Notes under the pieces: model-generated
What the model saw: only the letters and a program-made list of their open reading frames with translations
Database searches by the model: none
What the model was told of the DNA's origin: nothing
In this document: positions 33,440-41,505 of the stretch, piece after piece
Position numbering within the stretch: the first letter of the stretch is position 1
How the letters are laid out: each line of letters begins with the position of its first letter
Made by a program: the position numbers and the translations under genes
Source: an uncultured Bacteroidales bacterium
GTDB lineage: Bacteria; Bacteroidota; Bacteroidia; Bacteroidales; F082
Length of the DNA stretch: 61,930 nucleotides
Direction of reading: 5' to 3'
Assembly: GCA_905233445.1 (NCBI GenBank)
Contig: CAJOEP010000012.1
Location: 1 to 61,930, forward strand

Positions 33440-34694
33440 GACTTTTGATGTTGAGGTCAACCTTGTCGGCAGCAAGAGCGAATCAAACCGCGCCTTGATG
33501 ATTGGCTATTACGGTGGATTCACCCCTCGCATCAACAATCTTTCCACATCGGACGACACCATATTATTGCTGACAATCCTAAAATCATTACCTGTAGAGA
33601 CGATGTGCACATCGTCTCTACATGACAATATTACAATTGATTGCCAAAACGCCGGCACTGTCCTTCGTTTCCTTGCAACCGCATTGTCGTTCCGCGATGG
33701 CGGTTACATCCTTACCGGTTCTTCGCGCATGCTCCAACGCCCCATTGGCGACCTCGTTGATGCCTTGCACACAATGGGCGTTGACATTGAATACATAGGG
33801 AAGGAGGGATTTCCGCCATTAAAAATTCATGGTAAAAACCCAGTAGAGACGTTTCCTGAAACGTCTCCAATTCATGTAGATATAACCCGCAGCTCGCAAT
33901 TCGCGTCGTCATTATTATTGGCGATGCCTGTTGTAGAGACGTTTCCTGAAACGTCTCTACATCTGGACGGTGACCTTTCGTCTCTTCCATACATCGACAT
34001 GACCATCGATATTATGCAGAAATTCGGTGCGAAAGTTCATCGCGATGGTCGTGACATATTTGTACGACATTCTGATTATCAGGATGTAAAATACATCGTC
34101 GAATCGGATTGGACATGCGCCTCATATTGGTACGAAATCGTCGCATTCAGTAAAAACGGTCGTGCCAGATTGCATAATCTTCATCTGGATTCCAAACAAG
34201 GCGATGCCGTCGTCGCAAAATGGTTCGAACAATTCGGCGTTCAATCGGTTCAAAACGGAAACGATGTGATTATCAACCATGTAGAGACGTCTCCTGAAAC
34301 GTCTCAAAACAATCAAAATCGTATTTTACATTTTGATTTCATCAACAACCCTGATTTGTATCCGACTATCGCCGCCACCTGCGCGGGACTTGGAATAGAA
34401 GGACATTTCACAGGTTTGCGCAATCTGAAATACAAGGAATCCGACCGTGTGGAGGCTATGACAACGGAATTGTCACGCGTAGAGACGTTTCCTGAAACGT
34501 CTTTGCCAATCGTTTTCGATTCCCACAATGACCACCGCATCGCGATGGCGCTGGCACCTCTCGCAATGAAAATCGGCGCCATTGAAATCAATAACGCCGA
34601 CGTCGTTTCAAAATCCTATCCTAATTACTGGAAAGAATTAGATAAACTGCCAACTACACCCACCCGTTCGTCAGCACATCAACAATGTGAATGA
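33417..34694 (+). CDS. aroA: 5-enolpyruvylshikimate-3-phosphate synthase with five repeat-encoded segments
   Basis: The 425-residue protein has the EPSP synthase motifs GSKSESNRALM, NAGTVLRFL, GSSRMLQRPI, ITRSSQFASSLLLA, KYKESDRVEAM and NDHRIAMALA, so all substrate-binding parts are present. Five short segments come from in-frame palindromic repeats: residues 60-69 (VETMCTSSLH), 143-150, 173-180 and 355-362 (VETFPETS), and 289-296 (VETSPETS). They lie between conserved blocks, presumably in surface loops. The last 14 residues (PTTPTRSSAHQQCE) run into the antisense of the next gene, overlapping it by 41 bases. Function is probably kept. Confidence 0.93.
   Translation: MRITGVNKTFDVEVNLVGSKSESNRALMIGYYGGFTPRINNLSTSDDTILLLTILKSLPVETMCTSSLHDNITIDCQNAGTVLRFLATALSFRDGGYILTGSSRMLQRPIGDLVDALHTMGVDIEYIGKEGFPPLKIHGKNPVETFPETSPIHVDITRSSQFASSLLLAMPVVETFPETSLHLDGDLSSLPYIDMTIDIMQKFGAKVHRDGRDIFVRHSDYQDVKYIVESDWTCASYWYEIVAFSKNGRARLHNLHLDSKQGDAVVAKWFEQFGVQSVQNGNDVIINHVETSPETSQNNQNRILHFDFINNPDLYPTIAATCAGLGIEGHFTGLRNLKYKESDRVEAMTTELSRVETFPETSLPIVFDSHNDHRIAMALAPLAMKIGAIEINNADVVSKSYPNYWKELDKLPTTPTRSSAHQQCE
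33593..33622. repeat. In-frame palindromic repeat, aroA copy 1 (perfect 30-bp)
   Basis: TGTAGAGACGATGTG (33593-33607) is followed at once by its exact reverse complement CACATCGTCTCTACA. It encodes VETMCTSSLH. Confidence 0.95.
33843..33867. repeat. In-frame palindromic repeat, aroA copy 2
   Basis: GAGACGTTTC (33846-33855) and GAAACGTCTC (33858-33867) around CT. The outer bases on the right are lost. It encodes VETFPETS. Confidence 0.9.
33932..33961. repeat. In-frame palindromic repeat, aroA copy 3
   Basis: Two 14-base arms, TGTAGAGACGTTTC and GAAACGTCTCTACA, enclose CT. It is complete at 30 bases and encodes VETFPETSL. Confidence 0.95.
34281..34305. repeat. In-frame palindromic repeat, aroA copy 4 (one arm changed)
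   Basis: GTAGAGACGTCTC and GAAACGTCTC around CT. The left arm has a T to C change that turns the encoded Phe to Ser (VETSPETS). Confidence 0.85.
34479..34503. repeat. In-frame palindromic repeat, aroA copy 5
   Basis: GTAGAGACGTTTC and GAAACGTCTTT around CT. The right edge has begun to decay. It encodes VETFPETS. Confidence 0.88.
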
Positions 34695-35379
34695 CCTCAA
34701 TCGGCAACCCTTGCTTCTTGGCGTAAGAATCAAGATGCATATGGCAGGCTATGTCGTTGGTAATCAGATATTCCGCACCGGCCTCCATCGCGTTTTTGAG
34801 CTTCTGGTCGGCCATGGACGAGGATATCGCCTCGTGTTGCACCGCAAACAGTCCTTTGCCCATTCCGCAGCACACCTCGGGATGCCTCATCTCAACCAAT
34901 TCAAGTCCGTTGACTTTTGAGAGCAATTGTCTGGCTTCATCCTTCAAACCTAATTCGCGTAATGAAGAGCAGGAGTCCAGATATGCCGCTTTGTGAGGAA
35001 AAACGGCCTCGAAATAGTCCTTATGTGCTTTGTTTACAAGGAAATCAGTGATTTCGTAAATGTTTCCGACAAGTCTGTTGCACTCCAAATGTTTGCTGGA
35101 GTTATAGAAAATCTCCTTGTATCTCGTCTTGATAAACCCTACACACGACGCGCTAAGTCCTACAATGGGTCTGTTGTTCGGAAAATCGTGCAGGAATTTC
35201 TCGCCAAGAGTCCGTGCCTCGTCCGCGAATCCGCTGTGGAAGGCGAACTTACCGCAGCACGTCTGCTCGGGATTGTATTCCACCTCGACACCCGTAGCTT
35301 TCAGCAACTTGACGGCATTCATCGCCGTCATCGGATAAAACTGGTCGATAAGACAAGCTACAAAGAGATCTACTTTCAT
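34654..35379 (-). CDS. LutA-like (Fe-S)-binding oxidoreductase subunit
   Basis: I start at the ATG at 35379 (241 residues); a TTG 9 bases upstream is less likely. Two CCG-type cysteine clusters, CCGKF near residue 41 and CCGMGKG near residue 170, plus SASCVG and DSCSS, mark the LutA/GlpC/HdrB-like family that binds an iron-sulfur cluster. LutA works with LutB and LutC in L-lactate oxidation, but neither is beside it here, so the substrate is open. It lies just after the M3 peptidase gene on the same strand. Its 3' end overlaps that of aroA. Confidence 0.85.
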   Translation of the reverse strand: MKVDLFVACLIDQFYPMTAMNAVKLLKATGVEVEYNPEQTCCGKFAFHSGFADEARTLGEKFLHDFPNNRPIVGLSASCVGFIKTRYKEIFYNSSKHLECNRLVGNIYEITDFLVNKAHKDYFEAVFPHKAAYLDSCSSLRELGLKDEARQLLSKVNGLELVEMRHPEVCCGMGKGLFAVQHEAISSSMADQKLKNAMEAGAEYLITNDIACHMHLDSYAKKQGLPIEVIHIVDVLTNGWV

Positions 35380-35397
35380 GATTGTCAATAATTTATG

Positions 35398-37530
35398 TTA
35401 TTTTAAACCGCGAGCCTTCAAGTATGGCTCGGTGCTCGGTTCTTGTCCGCGGAACTTCTTGTACTGCACCATCCCTTCATCGTTGCCGCATTCCTGTAAG
35501 CAGTTGATTCTGAATGATTTGGCGAGTTTTGGGTTAAATAGGTCGCCCGACTCCTTGAAGTAGTTGAACGCGTCTTTGTCGAGAACCTCAGCCCATGTGT
35601 AGGCGTAATAGCCCGCGCTGTAGCCACCTGCGAAGATATGGCTGAAGTTGGTGCTGCGATAGCGTGGCAAAATCTCATGAATCAAGCCGATGGCACGCAT
35701 CTGCTGTCCCTCAAATTCGTCAACGTCAAGATTGTTAATGACATTGATGTCGGTGATTTCGTGGAATTTCATGTCCAAAATGGATGCCGCGATGAGCTCG
35801 GTGGTGTTGAAGCCCTGGTTGAACAATGCGCTGTTTTCAATCTTTTCGATGAGGCTGTCGGGCATGACTTCGCCGGTTTTGTAGTGTTTGGCGTACATGC
35901 GGATGACTTCAGGTTCGCCGGCCCAGTTTTCCATGATTTGTGACGGCAATTCAACGTAGTCGTGAGGCACGTTGCCGCAGGTTCTGCTGTATAATCCTTT
36001 TGAGAAGAAGGCATGCAGCGAGTGTCCGAACTCGTGCCACATGGTCTCTGTCTCGTCCCAGTTGAGCAGGGCAGGAGTGTCGCCCGTTGCCGGAGTGAAG
36101 TTCATAACCAACTGAATGAGAGCGGGATGCCACACGTCCTTGAAGTCGTAACCGCCTTCGCGGAACGAAGTGCACCATGCGCCGCTGCTCTTCGACTCGC
36201 GCGGATAATAATCGAGGTAAAGAAGTCCTAAGACGCTTCCGTCGTAGTCTTTCACCTCAAAGGTCTCCACACCTTTATAATATACAGGGATGTCAGTTCT
36301 CTTCTCAAAAGTGACACCGTATAACTTGTTGGCGGCCATGAACATGCCGTTGCGGACGTTGTCCAACGAGAGGTAAGGTCTTATGTAATTCTCGTCGAAA
36401 TCGTATTTTTTCTTACGGAGCATCTCGGCATAATACCACCAGTCTGAGCCTTGAACCTCAATGGGTTCGGCATGGATGTCGCCATCTCCGCCAAACATAT
36501 TTTGCATCTCGTGACGTTCTTCCTTCGCCAGCTCGTTTGCCGAATAGAAAATGTCGGCGAGGAATTTATCGACGGTCTTGTCGTTTTTTGCCATGTTGAC
36601 ATCCAGCACGTAGTTTGCATAGTTGTCGAATCCGAAGAGCTGGGCTTTCTGTAATCTCAATGCCAGCATTTCCTTGATAATCGCCTTGTTGTCGAACTCG
36701 TTGCCATTGTCTCCGCGGTTATAATATGCGTCGTACATCTTTTCGCGCAGTAACGAGTTGTCGGAATAGGTGAGGAACGGTATGAGGCTCGGCTTGCTCA
36801 AAGTGAACACCCATTTGCCTTCCATGCCGTCGTTCTTGGCTTGCTCGGCTGCCGCGTCGATACTGCTTTGTGGCAGACCTGCGAGGTCGTTTTCATTGTC
36901 GATGACGAGTTTGAAGTTACTGTTTTCCTTTAAAAGATTATTGCCGAACTGCAGGCTCAAAATCGAGAGTCTTTCATTGATTTCGCGAAGCTTAGCTTGA
37001 TTTTTCTCGCTCAGGCCTGCGCCGCTGCGGATGAAATCGTTGTAATATTTCTCAACCACGCGTTTCTGCTGGTCGTCGAGGTCCATCTCGTCGCGACGGT
37101 CGTAAACAAACTTTATTCTATCGAAAAGCACGGGATTCATCGCGATGTCGTCGCCATGTGCTGTCATGAGAGGCATCACCTCTTCGGCAATCGCCTGCAT
37201 CTCGTCGCTGTTCATGCATTCCATCATGTTGAAAAACACACCGCCGACCTTGCCGAGCAGCTCGCCCGACTTGTCGTAAGCCCAGATGGTGTTTTCGAAA
37301 GTTGGAGCCTCGATGTTGTTGCAAATGGTCTCGATTTCGGCCTTCTGCTGTTTCATTCCTTCGATGAAAGCCGGCAGATAATGCTTGTTTTTAATCTTGT
37401 CGAACGCCGGAGCCTCGAGATATGTGCCATAATCCGAGAAAAATGGATTTTCATTGCAACTATTTGAATTGCAGGAAGTTACGCCTAAGATACTCATTGT
37501 AAAAATGATTAAGATGTTTTTAATTTTCAT
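35398..37530 (-). CDS. dcp: M3 family metallopeptidase lipoprotein (peptidyl-dipeptidase Dcp-like)
   Basis: The 710-residue protein begins with a lipoprotein signal (Cys20 in GVTSCNSN) and carries the zinc motif MWHEFGHSLHAFF near residue 495. Overall text (NPFFSDYGTYLEAPAFDKIKN..., TFENTIWAYDKSGELL) fits the peptidyl-dipeptidase Dcp/oligopeptidase A branch of M3. It would remove dipeptides from peptides in the periplasm or at the outer membrane. A minus-strand -7 element TATCTTTG (plus 37556-37563) lies 26 bases before the ATG. Confidence 0.95.
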   Translation of the reverse strand: MKIKNILIIFTMSILGVTSCNSNSCNENPFFSDYGTYLEAPAFDKIKNKHYLPAFIEGMKQQKAEIETICNNIEAPTFENTIWAYDKSGELLGKVGGVFFNMMECMNSDEMQAIAEEVMPLMTAHGDDIAMNPVLFDRIKFVYDRRDEMDLDDQQKRVVEKYYNDFIRSGAGLSEKNQAKLREINERLSILSLQFGNNLLKENSNFKLVIDNENDLAGLPQSSIDAAAEQAKNDGMEGKWVFTLSKPSLIPFLTYSDNSLLREKMYDAYYNRGDNGNEFDNKAIIKEMLALRLQKAQLFGFDNYANYVLDVNMAKNDKTVDKFLADIFYSANELAKEERHEMQNMFGGDGDIHAEPIEVQGSDWWYYAEMLRKKKYDFDENYIRPYLSLDNVRNGMFMAANKLYGVTFEKRTDIPVYYKGVETFEVKDYDGSVLGLLYLDYYPRESKSSGAWCTSFREGGYDFKDVWHPALIQLVMNFTPATGDTPALLNWDETETMWHEFGHSLHAFFSKGLYSRTCGNVPHDYVELPSQIMENWAGEPEVIRMYAKHYKTGEVMPDSLIEKIENSALFNQGFNTTELIAASILDMKFHEITDINVINNLDVDEFEGQQMRAIGLIHEILPRYRSTNFSHIFAGGYSAGYYAYTWAEVLDKDAFNYFKESGDLFNPKLAKSFRINCLQECGNDEGMVQYKKFRGQEPSTEPYLKARGLK

Positions 37531-37569
37531 GATTTGAAATGTTTAGTACAATCGGCAAAGATACAAAAA

Positions 37570-37602
37570 AGTTTGAAGTTACGAATTTGGAGTTTGAAGT
37601 TT
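37570..37602. repeat. Dispersed AGTTTGAAGTT repeat, left copy
   Basis: AGTTTGAAGTTACGAATTTG then GAGTTTGAAGTT. The reverse complement of 38153-38186 reads much the same, so the two copies flank the remnant gene at 37625-38011 in opposite orientation. Confidence 0.65.
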
Positions 37603-37624
37603 TTTCCTTGCTTTTTAAAATGCT

Positions 37625-38011
37625 ATGGGTTTGGCGAATGCTCAGGGCGACAACTTTTTCCGTGGAGGTTTTGACAGTTATGAAAACCGTGATGGTGATG
37701 AGACTACGGGCGGAATAAGTAACTATGGTATTGGAGAAACGGTTCCTCTCGGCAGTGGTTTGCTGGTTTTGGTGGCTGCAGGTGTCGGTTACGCCGTTGT
37801 ACGCCGCAAACGTTTCTGCAAAGATGGCATGACAATATTGCTTGCTTGCGCGTTGCTTATTGGTATGACCCAGTGCAAGAAAAAAGTTGAAACAGTACAT
37901 ACTACGGATGCGACCCCGGTTTTTATTACCTTGGATGTTAACGGCGGCGAAATCTTCGATGCTTATAGTTTTGTTTCAGATGAGGTTCGCATTTTCGAAA
38001 CTGCATATTGA
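37625..38011 (+). pseudogene. Hybrid remnant: PLGSGL-tailed protein joined to the start of a lipoprotein
   Basis: The frame opens with only the end of a signal peptide (MGLANAQGDNFF); a stop at 37616-37618 shows that its front is missing. Then come a glycine-rich stretch, VPLGSGLLVLVAAGVGYAVV and RRKR, the same tail as at the window start. The frame runs on, without a stop, into MTILLACALLIGMTQCKKKVE, which reads as a lipoprotein signal with its cysteine, and FITLDVNGG, then breaks off after about 30 odd residues. So two neighbouring genes seem to have been cut and fused. The rest of the 660-base gap holds repeats and a promoter. Confidence 0.65.
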
Positions 38012-38081
38012 TAAAGAAAAAATCATGCTACTCTTGTAAATCATATCTAATAATTATTATGTAATTTTTGTCTAAAATTTC

Positions 38082-38112
38082 TTGCAAAATCCAAAAAATT
38101 GTCATATATTTG
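38082..38112 (+). promoter_or_regulatory. Promoter of the glycogen gene cluster
   Basis: TTG (38082-38084) and TATATTTG (38105-38112) are 20 bases apart. The leader to the ATG at 38193 is about 75 bases and includes the repeat at 38153-38186. Confidence 0.6.
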
Positions 38113-38152
38113 CAGTTTCAATAATTTTGAATTTAGTTGTCGGAGACATTTT

Positions 38153-38186
38153 AACTCCAAACTCCTAACTTCAAACTTCAAACTTT
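38153..38186. repeat. Dispersed AGTTTGAAGTT repeat, right copy (inverted)
   Basis: AACTCCAAACTCCTAACTTC then AAACTTCAAACTTT, in reverse orientation to 37570-37602. It lies in the leader of the glycogen debranching gene. Confidence 0.65.
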
Positions 38187-38192
38187 AATGCA

Positions 38193-40205
38193 ATGTCATA
38201 TATCTCTTTCGACAAACGGCAACTGGTGAACCTCGAGTTTGCGATGAACAGGGAAATTCTGCGCTCCAACCGCCTCGGCGCCTTCTATAATACAACCATA
38301 ATTGGCTGTAACACAAGGAAATACCACGGACTGCTAGTGGTGCCGCAGCCTCAGCTCGACAACAATAATCATGTGCTTCTATCGTCAATCGACGAGACGA
38401 TAATCGCAAATAAAGAAGAGTTTCACCTAGGCGTGCATGAGTATCAGGACGGCACGATCATGCCGCGAGGACACAAATATATGCGAGAATTCACCGCGGT
38501 GCCTATACCGAAAATGAGATATCGAATCGGAAGCTCGATATTCACGAAGGAACTGATATTCGGCGAGAAAGAGTCACGCGTGCTCATCCGCTATACCCTC
38601 GAAGAGGCAGCGCAGCCGATAATATTACGCCTTACACCATTTCTCGCATTCCGTAACGTGCACATGGTGACACACGAAAACTATGTAGCAAACCGCAAAT
38701 ATATCCCGCTGAAAAACGGTGCCGCCTGGCAGATGTATGAAAACTACGACCATCTGTGCTTCCAGCTTTCAAAGGCTACGGAATATACACATTGTCCGGA
38801 TTGGTATCGTAACGTATTCTATATCAGAGAGTTTGAACGTGGTTATGACGCCACGGAAGACCTCTACGTCCCCGGATTCTTCGAAGTGCAGCTGAAACCG
38901 GGCGAGAACGTGGTGGTGTCGGCAGGCCTCGACGAACGAAACCCTGTACTGCTGAAGAAACAGTTCGAGACACAGATAGAACACCGCATACCTTGCGACA
39001 ATTTCGAGCATTGCCTCCAGAATTCTGCCCTGCAGTTTATAATAAGAGGTGAGGAAGGCACCCGTATGTATGCCGGCTTCCCTTGGTTCGGCTCGTGCAG
39101 CCGCGACACCTTCCTGTCAATGCCGGGCATCTGTCTCGCCAACGATGACGAGAAGACGTTTAAAGAGATGCTGAAGTACTTCATCAAGAGGATGCAAGGT
39201 GCTTTCTTCCCGCACAGATATTACCAAAAGAACCTCTACTACACTGCGGTGGATTCGCCTCTGTGGTTCTTCATGAACCTCCAGAAATATGAGTCGATGC
39301 TGGGTAAGACGAGAACAGCCGTCTGGCGTGAATACGGCGAGGTCATCACCAAGATACTCAACAGTTTTATCGAAGGCACAGACTTCAACGTGAAAGCGCA
39401 GGACAACGGTTTGCTCTATGCCGGCAACGAGAACTTGGCACTCACCTGGATGAATGTGTTCTGCGATGGCAAGCCGTGGACACCGAGAACAGGATTCGCC
39501 ATCGAGATTAACGCATTGTGGTACAACGCATTACGCTATGGTGTTGAACTTCTGAAAGCAGCAGACAAGAAAAACCCGAATCTCAAGGTGTGGCAGAAAT
39601 ATGCCAAGAAAATCGAGACATCGTTTGTGGAGACGTTCTATGACGAGAAAAACGATATGTTTTACGATTACGTCAACGAACATGAGAAAAACGAGCAGGT
39701 GCGCCCTAACATGTTGATAGCCGCATCGTTACGTTATTCGCCTCTTAACGATACCTTGAAGAAACGCATCCTCGATATAACACGTTCAGAATTGCTAACA
39801 AACAGAGGCTTGCGCTCGCTGTCGCCAGGAGATGTCAACTATAAAGGCGTGACAATAGGAAATCACCGCGAACGCGAGCGGGCATATCATAATGGAAGTG
39901 TATTCCCATGGCTCATAATGCCTTACACCGATTTGTGCGCTCGTCTATACAGAAAAACGGCAGTGCCATATCTTGAAGATTTGTATCAGGGATTTGAGCA
40001 GACCATCTTCGACAACGGTATCGGAAGCGTCTCGGAGATTTACGATGGCAACCCGCCTCATGAGGCTCGCGGCTGCATCTCGCAATCAACGAGCGTGGCG
40101 GCACTGCTGTATATGAAATACGTCATAAACTGGCTGAAGTATATTCCGGAAGAGGAGATGAAGCGTTTTGACATTGACAATTCGAGTATATCAACTAAAA
40201 AATAA
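38193..40205 (+). CDS. Glycogen debranching enzyme (GH133 type)
   Basis: The 670-residue protein has the N-terminal domain typical of this family (LRSNRLGAFYNTT and TRKYHGLLVVPQPQ) and a C-terminal alpha-helical barrel with FPWFGSCSRDTFLSMPG, AGNENLALTWM and HNGSVFPWLIMPY. It should remove alpha-1,6 branches as amylo-1,6-glucosidase. It starts a run with a GT4 glucosyltransferase (5 bases downstream), a GH57 amylase (5 bases further) and a synthase-phosphorylase fusion, which together handle glycogen. Confidence 0.92.
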   Translation: MSYISFDKRQLVNLEFAMNREILRSNRLGAFYNTTIIGCNTRKYHGLLVVPQPQLDNNNHVLLSSIDETIIANKEEFHLGVHEYQDGTIMPRGHKYMREFTAVPIPKMRYRIGSSIFTKELIFGEKESRVLIRYTLEEAAQPIILRLTPFLAFRNVHMVTHENYVANRKYIPLKNGAAWQMYENYDHLCFQLSKATEYTHCPDWYRNVFYIREFERGYDATEDLYVPGFFEVQLKPGENVVVSAGLDERNPVLLKKQFETQIEHRIPCDNFEHCLQNSALQFIIRGEEGTRMYAGFPWFGSCSRDTFLSMPGICLANDDEKTFKEMLKYFIKRMQGAFFPHRYYQKNLYYTAVDSPLWFFMNLQKYESMLGKTRTAVWREYGEVITKILNSFIEGTDFNVKAQDNGLLYAGNENLALTWMNVFCDGKPWTPRTGFAIEINALWYNALRYGVELLKAADKKNPNLKVWQKYAKKIETSFVETFYDEKNDMFYDYVNEHEKNEQVRPNMLIAASLRYSPLNDTLKKRILDITRSELLTNRGLRSLSPGDVNYKGVTIGNHRERERAYHNGSVFPWLIMPYTDLCARLYRKTAVPYLEDLYQGFEQTIFDNGIGSVSEIYDGNPPHEARGCISQSTSVAALLYMKYVINWLKYIPEEEMKRFDIDNSSISTKK

Positions 40206-40210
40206 AAGCT

Positions 40211-41500
40211 ATGAGAGTCTTGATGTTCGGTTGGGAGTTTCCGCCTCATATCACTGGCGGTCTCGGCACAGCTTGCTTCGGCATGACGAAAGGTCTTGCT
40301 AAAAACGGCGTGGAGGTGCTTTTTGTGGTGCCTAAGGCGCACGGCGATGAAGACCAGACCAGCGTGCGTCTGCTCAACGCCTCCGACGTGACCGTCGATA
40401 TCGACCATGAGACGGAGCGAAGCTATTGGGACAGAGTGCAATACATGGAGATTGGCTCCAACATCATCCCTTATGTAGGTCCTGAGCAGTATGCCACGAT
40501 GTTTGAGGAACAACGTCATGCCACTCGCGGCTTCCACAGCTCGGTGTTCGCTCCAAGATACGAGTTCTCGGGCAAATATGGAGCCAACCTCATGGAAGAA
40601 GTGGCACGCTACGCCTTGATAGGCTCGTCATTAGCCACTCAATACGACTTCGACGTCATCCATGCGCACGACTGGCTCACGTATTCGGCAGGAATAGCTG
40701 CGAAAGAGACGACAGGCAAGCCGCTGGTGGTTCACATGCACGCCACGGAGTTCGACCGCTCAGGCGAGAACATCAACACCGACGTGTATGCCATCGAAAA
40801 ACGCGGCATGGAAGCGGCTGACCTTGTAATAACGGTGAGCGACTGGACACGCAACATCGTTATAGAGAAATATGGCATAAATCCTGACAAAGTCATAACA
40901 GTGCACAACGCTGTTGAACCGAGCGACAAATCACTAGACGAATACGAGCGCAGCGGCCTGAAAAACAAAGTGGTGACCTTCCTCGGACGTATCACTTACC
41001 AGAAAGGACCGGAGTATTTCGTGGAGGCAGCCAATAAAATCCTGCAGGTCGATCCAAGCATCCATTTCGTGATGGCTGGCACTGGCGATTTGCTGCAGAA
41101 GATGATAAAACGAGTGGCGCAGCTGAAGATTGGAGCTAATTTCCACTTCACGGGCTTCCTCAAAGGCAACGATGTCGACCAGATGTTCGCGATGACTGAT
41201 GTCTTTGTAATGCCTTCAATATCAGAGCCTTTCGGCATAGTGCCGCTTGAAGCGATGCGACTGAAGGTGCCAGTGGTCATCTCAAAGCAGTCGGGCGTCT
41301 CGGAAGTTGTCGAACACGCCTTGAAAGTGGATTTCTGGGACATCAACGGCCTCGCTGATGCCATCTACGGCCTCTGCAAATACAAGGCAGTGAACGACAT
41401 TTTCCGTAAGGAGGGAAAAGAGGAAGTCGACAACCTGAAATGGGAATACGCCGCGAAGAAGATTAAAAATGTTTATGAGTTAGCAATAAATAAAAATTAA
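40211..41500 (+). CDS. GT4/GT5-like glycosyltransferase of the glycogen cluster
   Basis: The 429-residue GT-B enzyme opens MRVLMFGWEFPPHITGGLGT, has DVIHAHDWLTY, the synthase-like loop FLGRITYQKGPEYFVEAA and the nucleotide-sugar site MPSISEPFGIVPLEAMR. These fit a glycogen synthase-like glucosyltransferase. It sits between the debranching enzyme and a GH57 amylase, so glycogen or maltodextrin is the likely product. The donor (ADP- or UDP-glucose) is not evident. Confidence 0.9.
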   Translation: MRVLMFGWEFPPHITGGLGTACFGMTKGLAKNGVEVLFVVPKAHGDEDQTSVRLLNASDVTVDIDHETERSYWDRVQYMEIGSNIIPYVGPEQYATMFEEQRHATRGFHSSVFAPRYEFSGKYGANLMEEVARYALIGSSLATQYDFDVIHAHDWLTYSAGIAAKETTGKPLVVHMHATEFDRSGENINTDVYAIEKRGMEAADLVITVSDWTRNIVIEKYGINPDKVITVHNAVEPSDKSLDEYERSGLKNKVVTFLGRITYQKGPEYFVEAANKILQVDPSIHFVMAGTGDLLQKMIKRVAQLKIGANFHFTGFLKGNDVDQMFAMTDVFVMPSISEPFGIVPLEAMRLKVPVVISKQSGVSEVVEHALKVDFWDINGLADAIYGLCKYKAVNDIFRKEGKEEVDNLKWEYAAKKIKNVYELAINKN

Positions 41501-41505
41501 GATAT

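Noticed and set aside
33593..34503. Repeated VETFPETS text considered as a protein repeat domain or a CRISPR-like array
   Set aside because: Spacing is irregular, the DNA of every copy is palindromic, and intervening text is ordinary EPSP synthase.
36997..37467. Open frame of about 156 codons antisense to the M3 peptidase
   Set aside because: No recognisable protein; the peptidase on the other strand is complete and of normal length.
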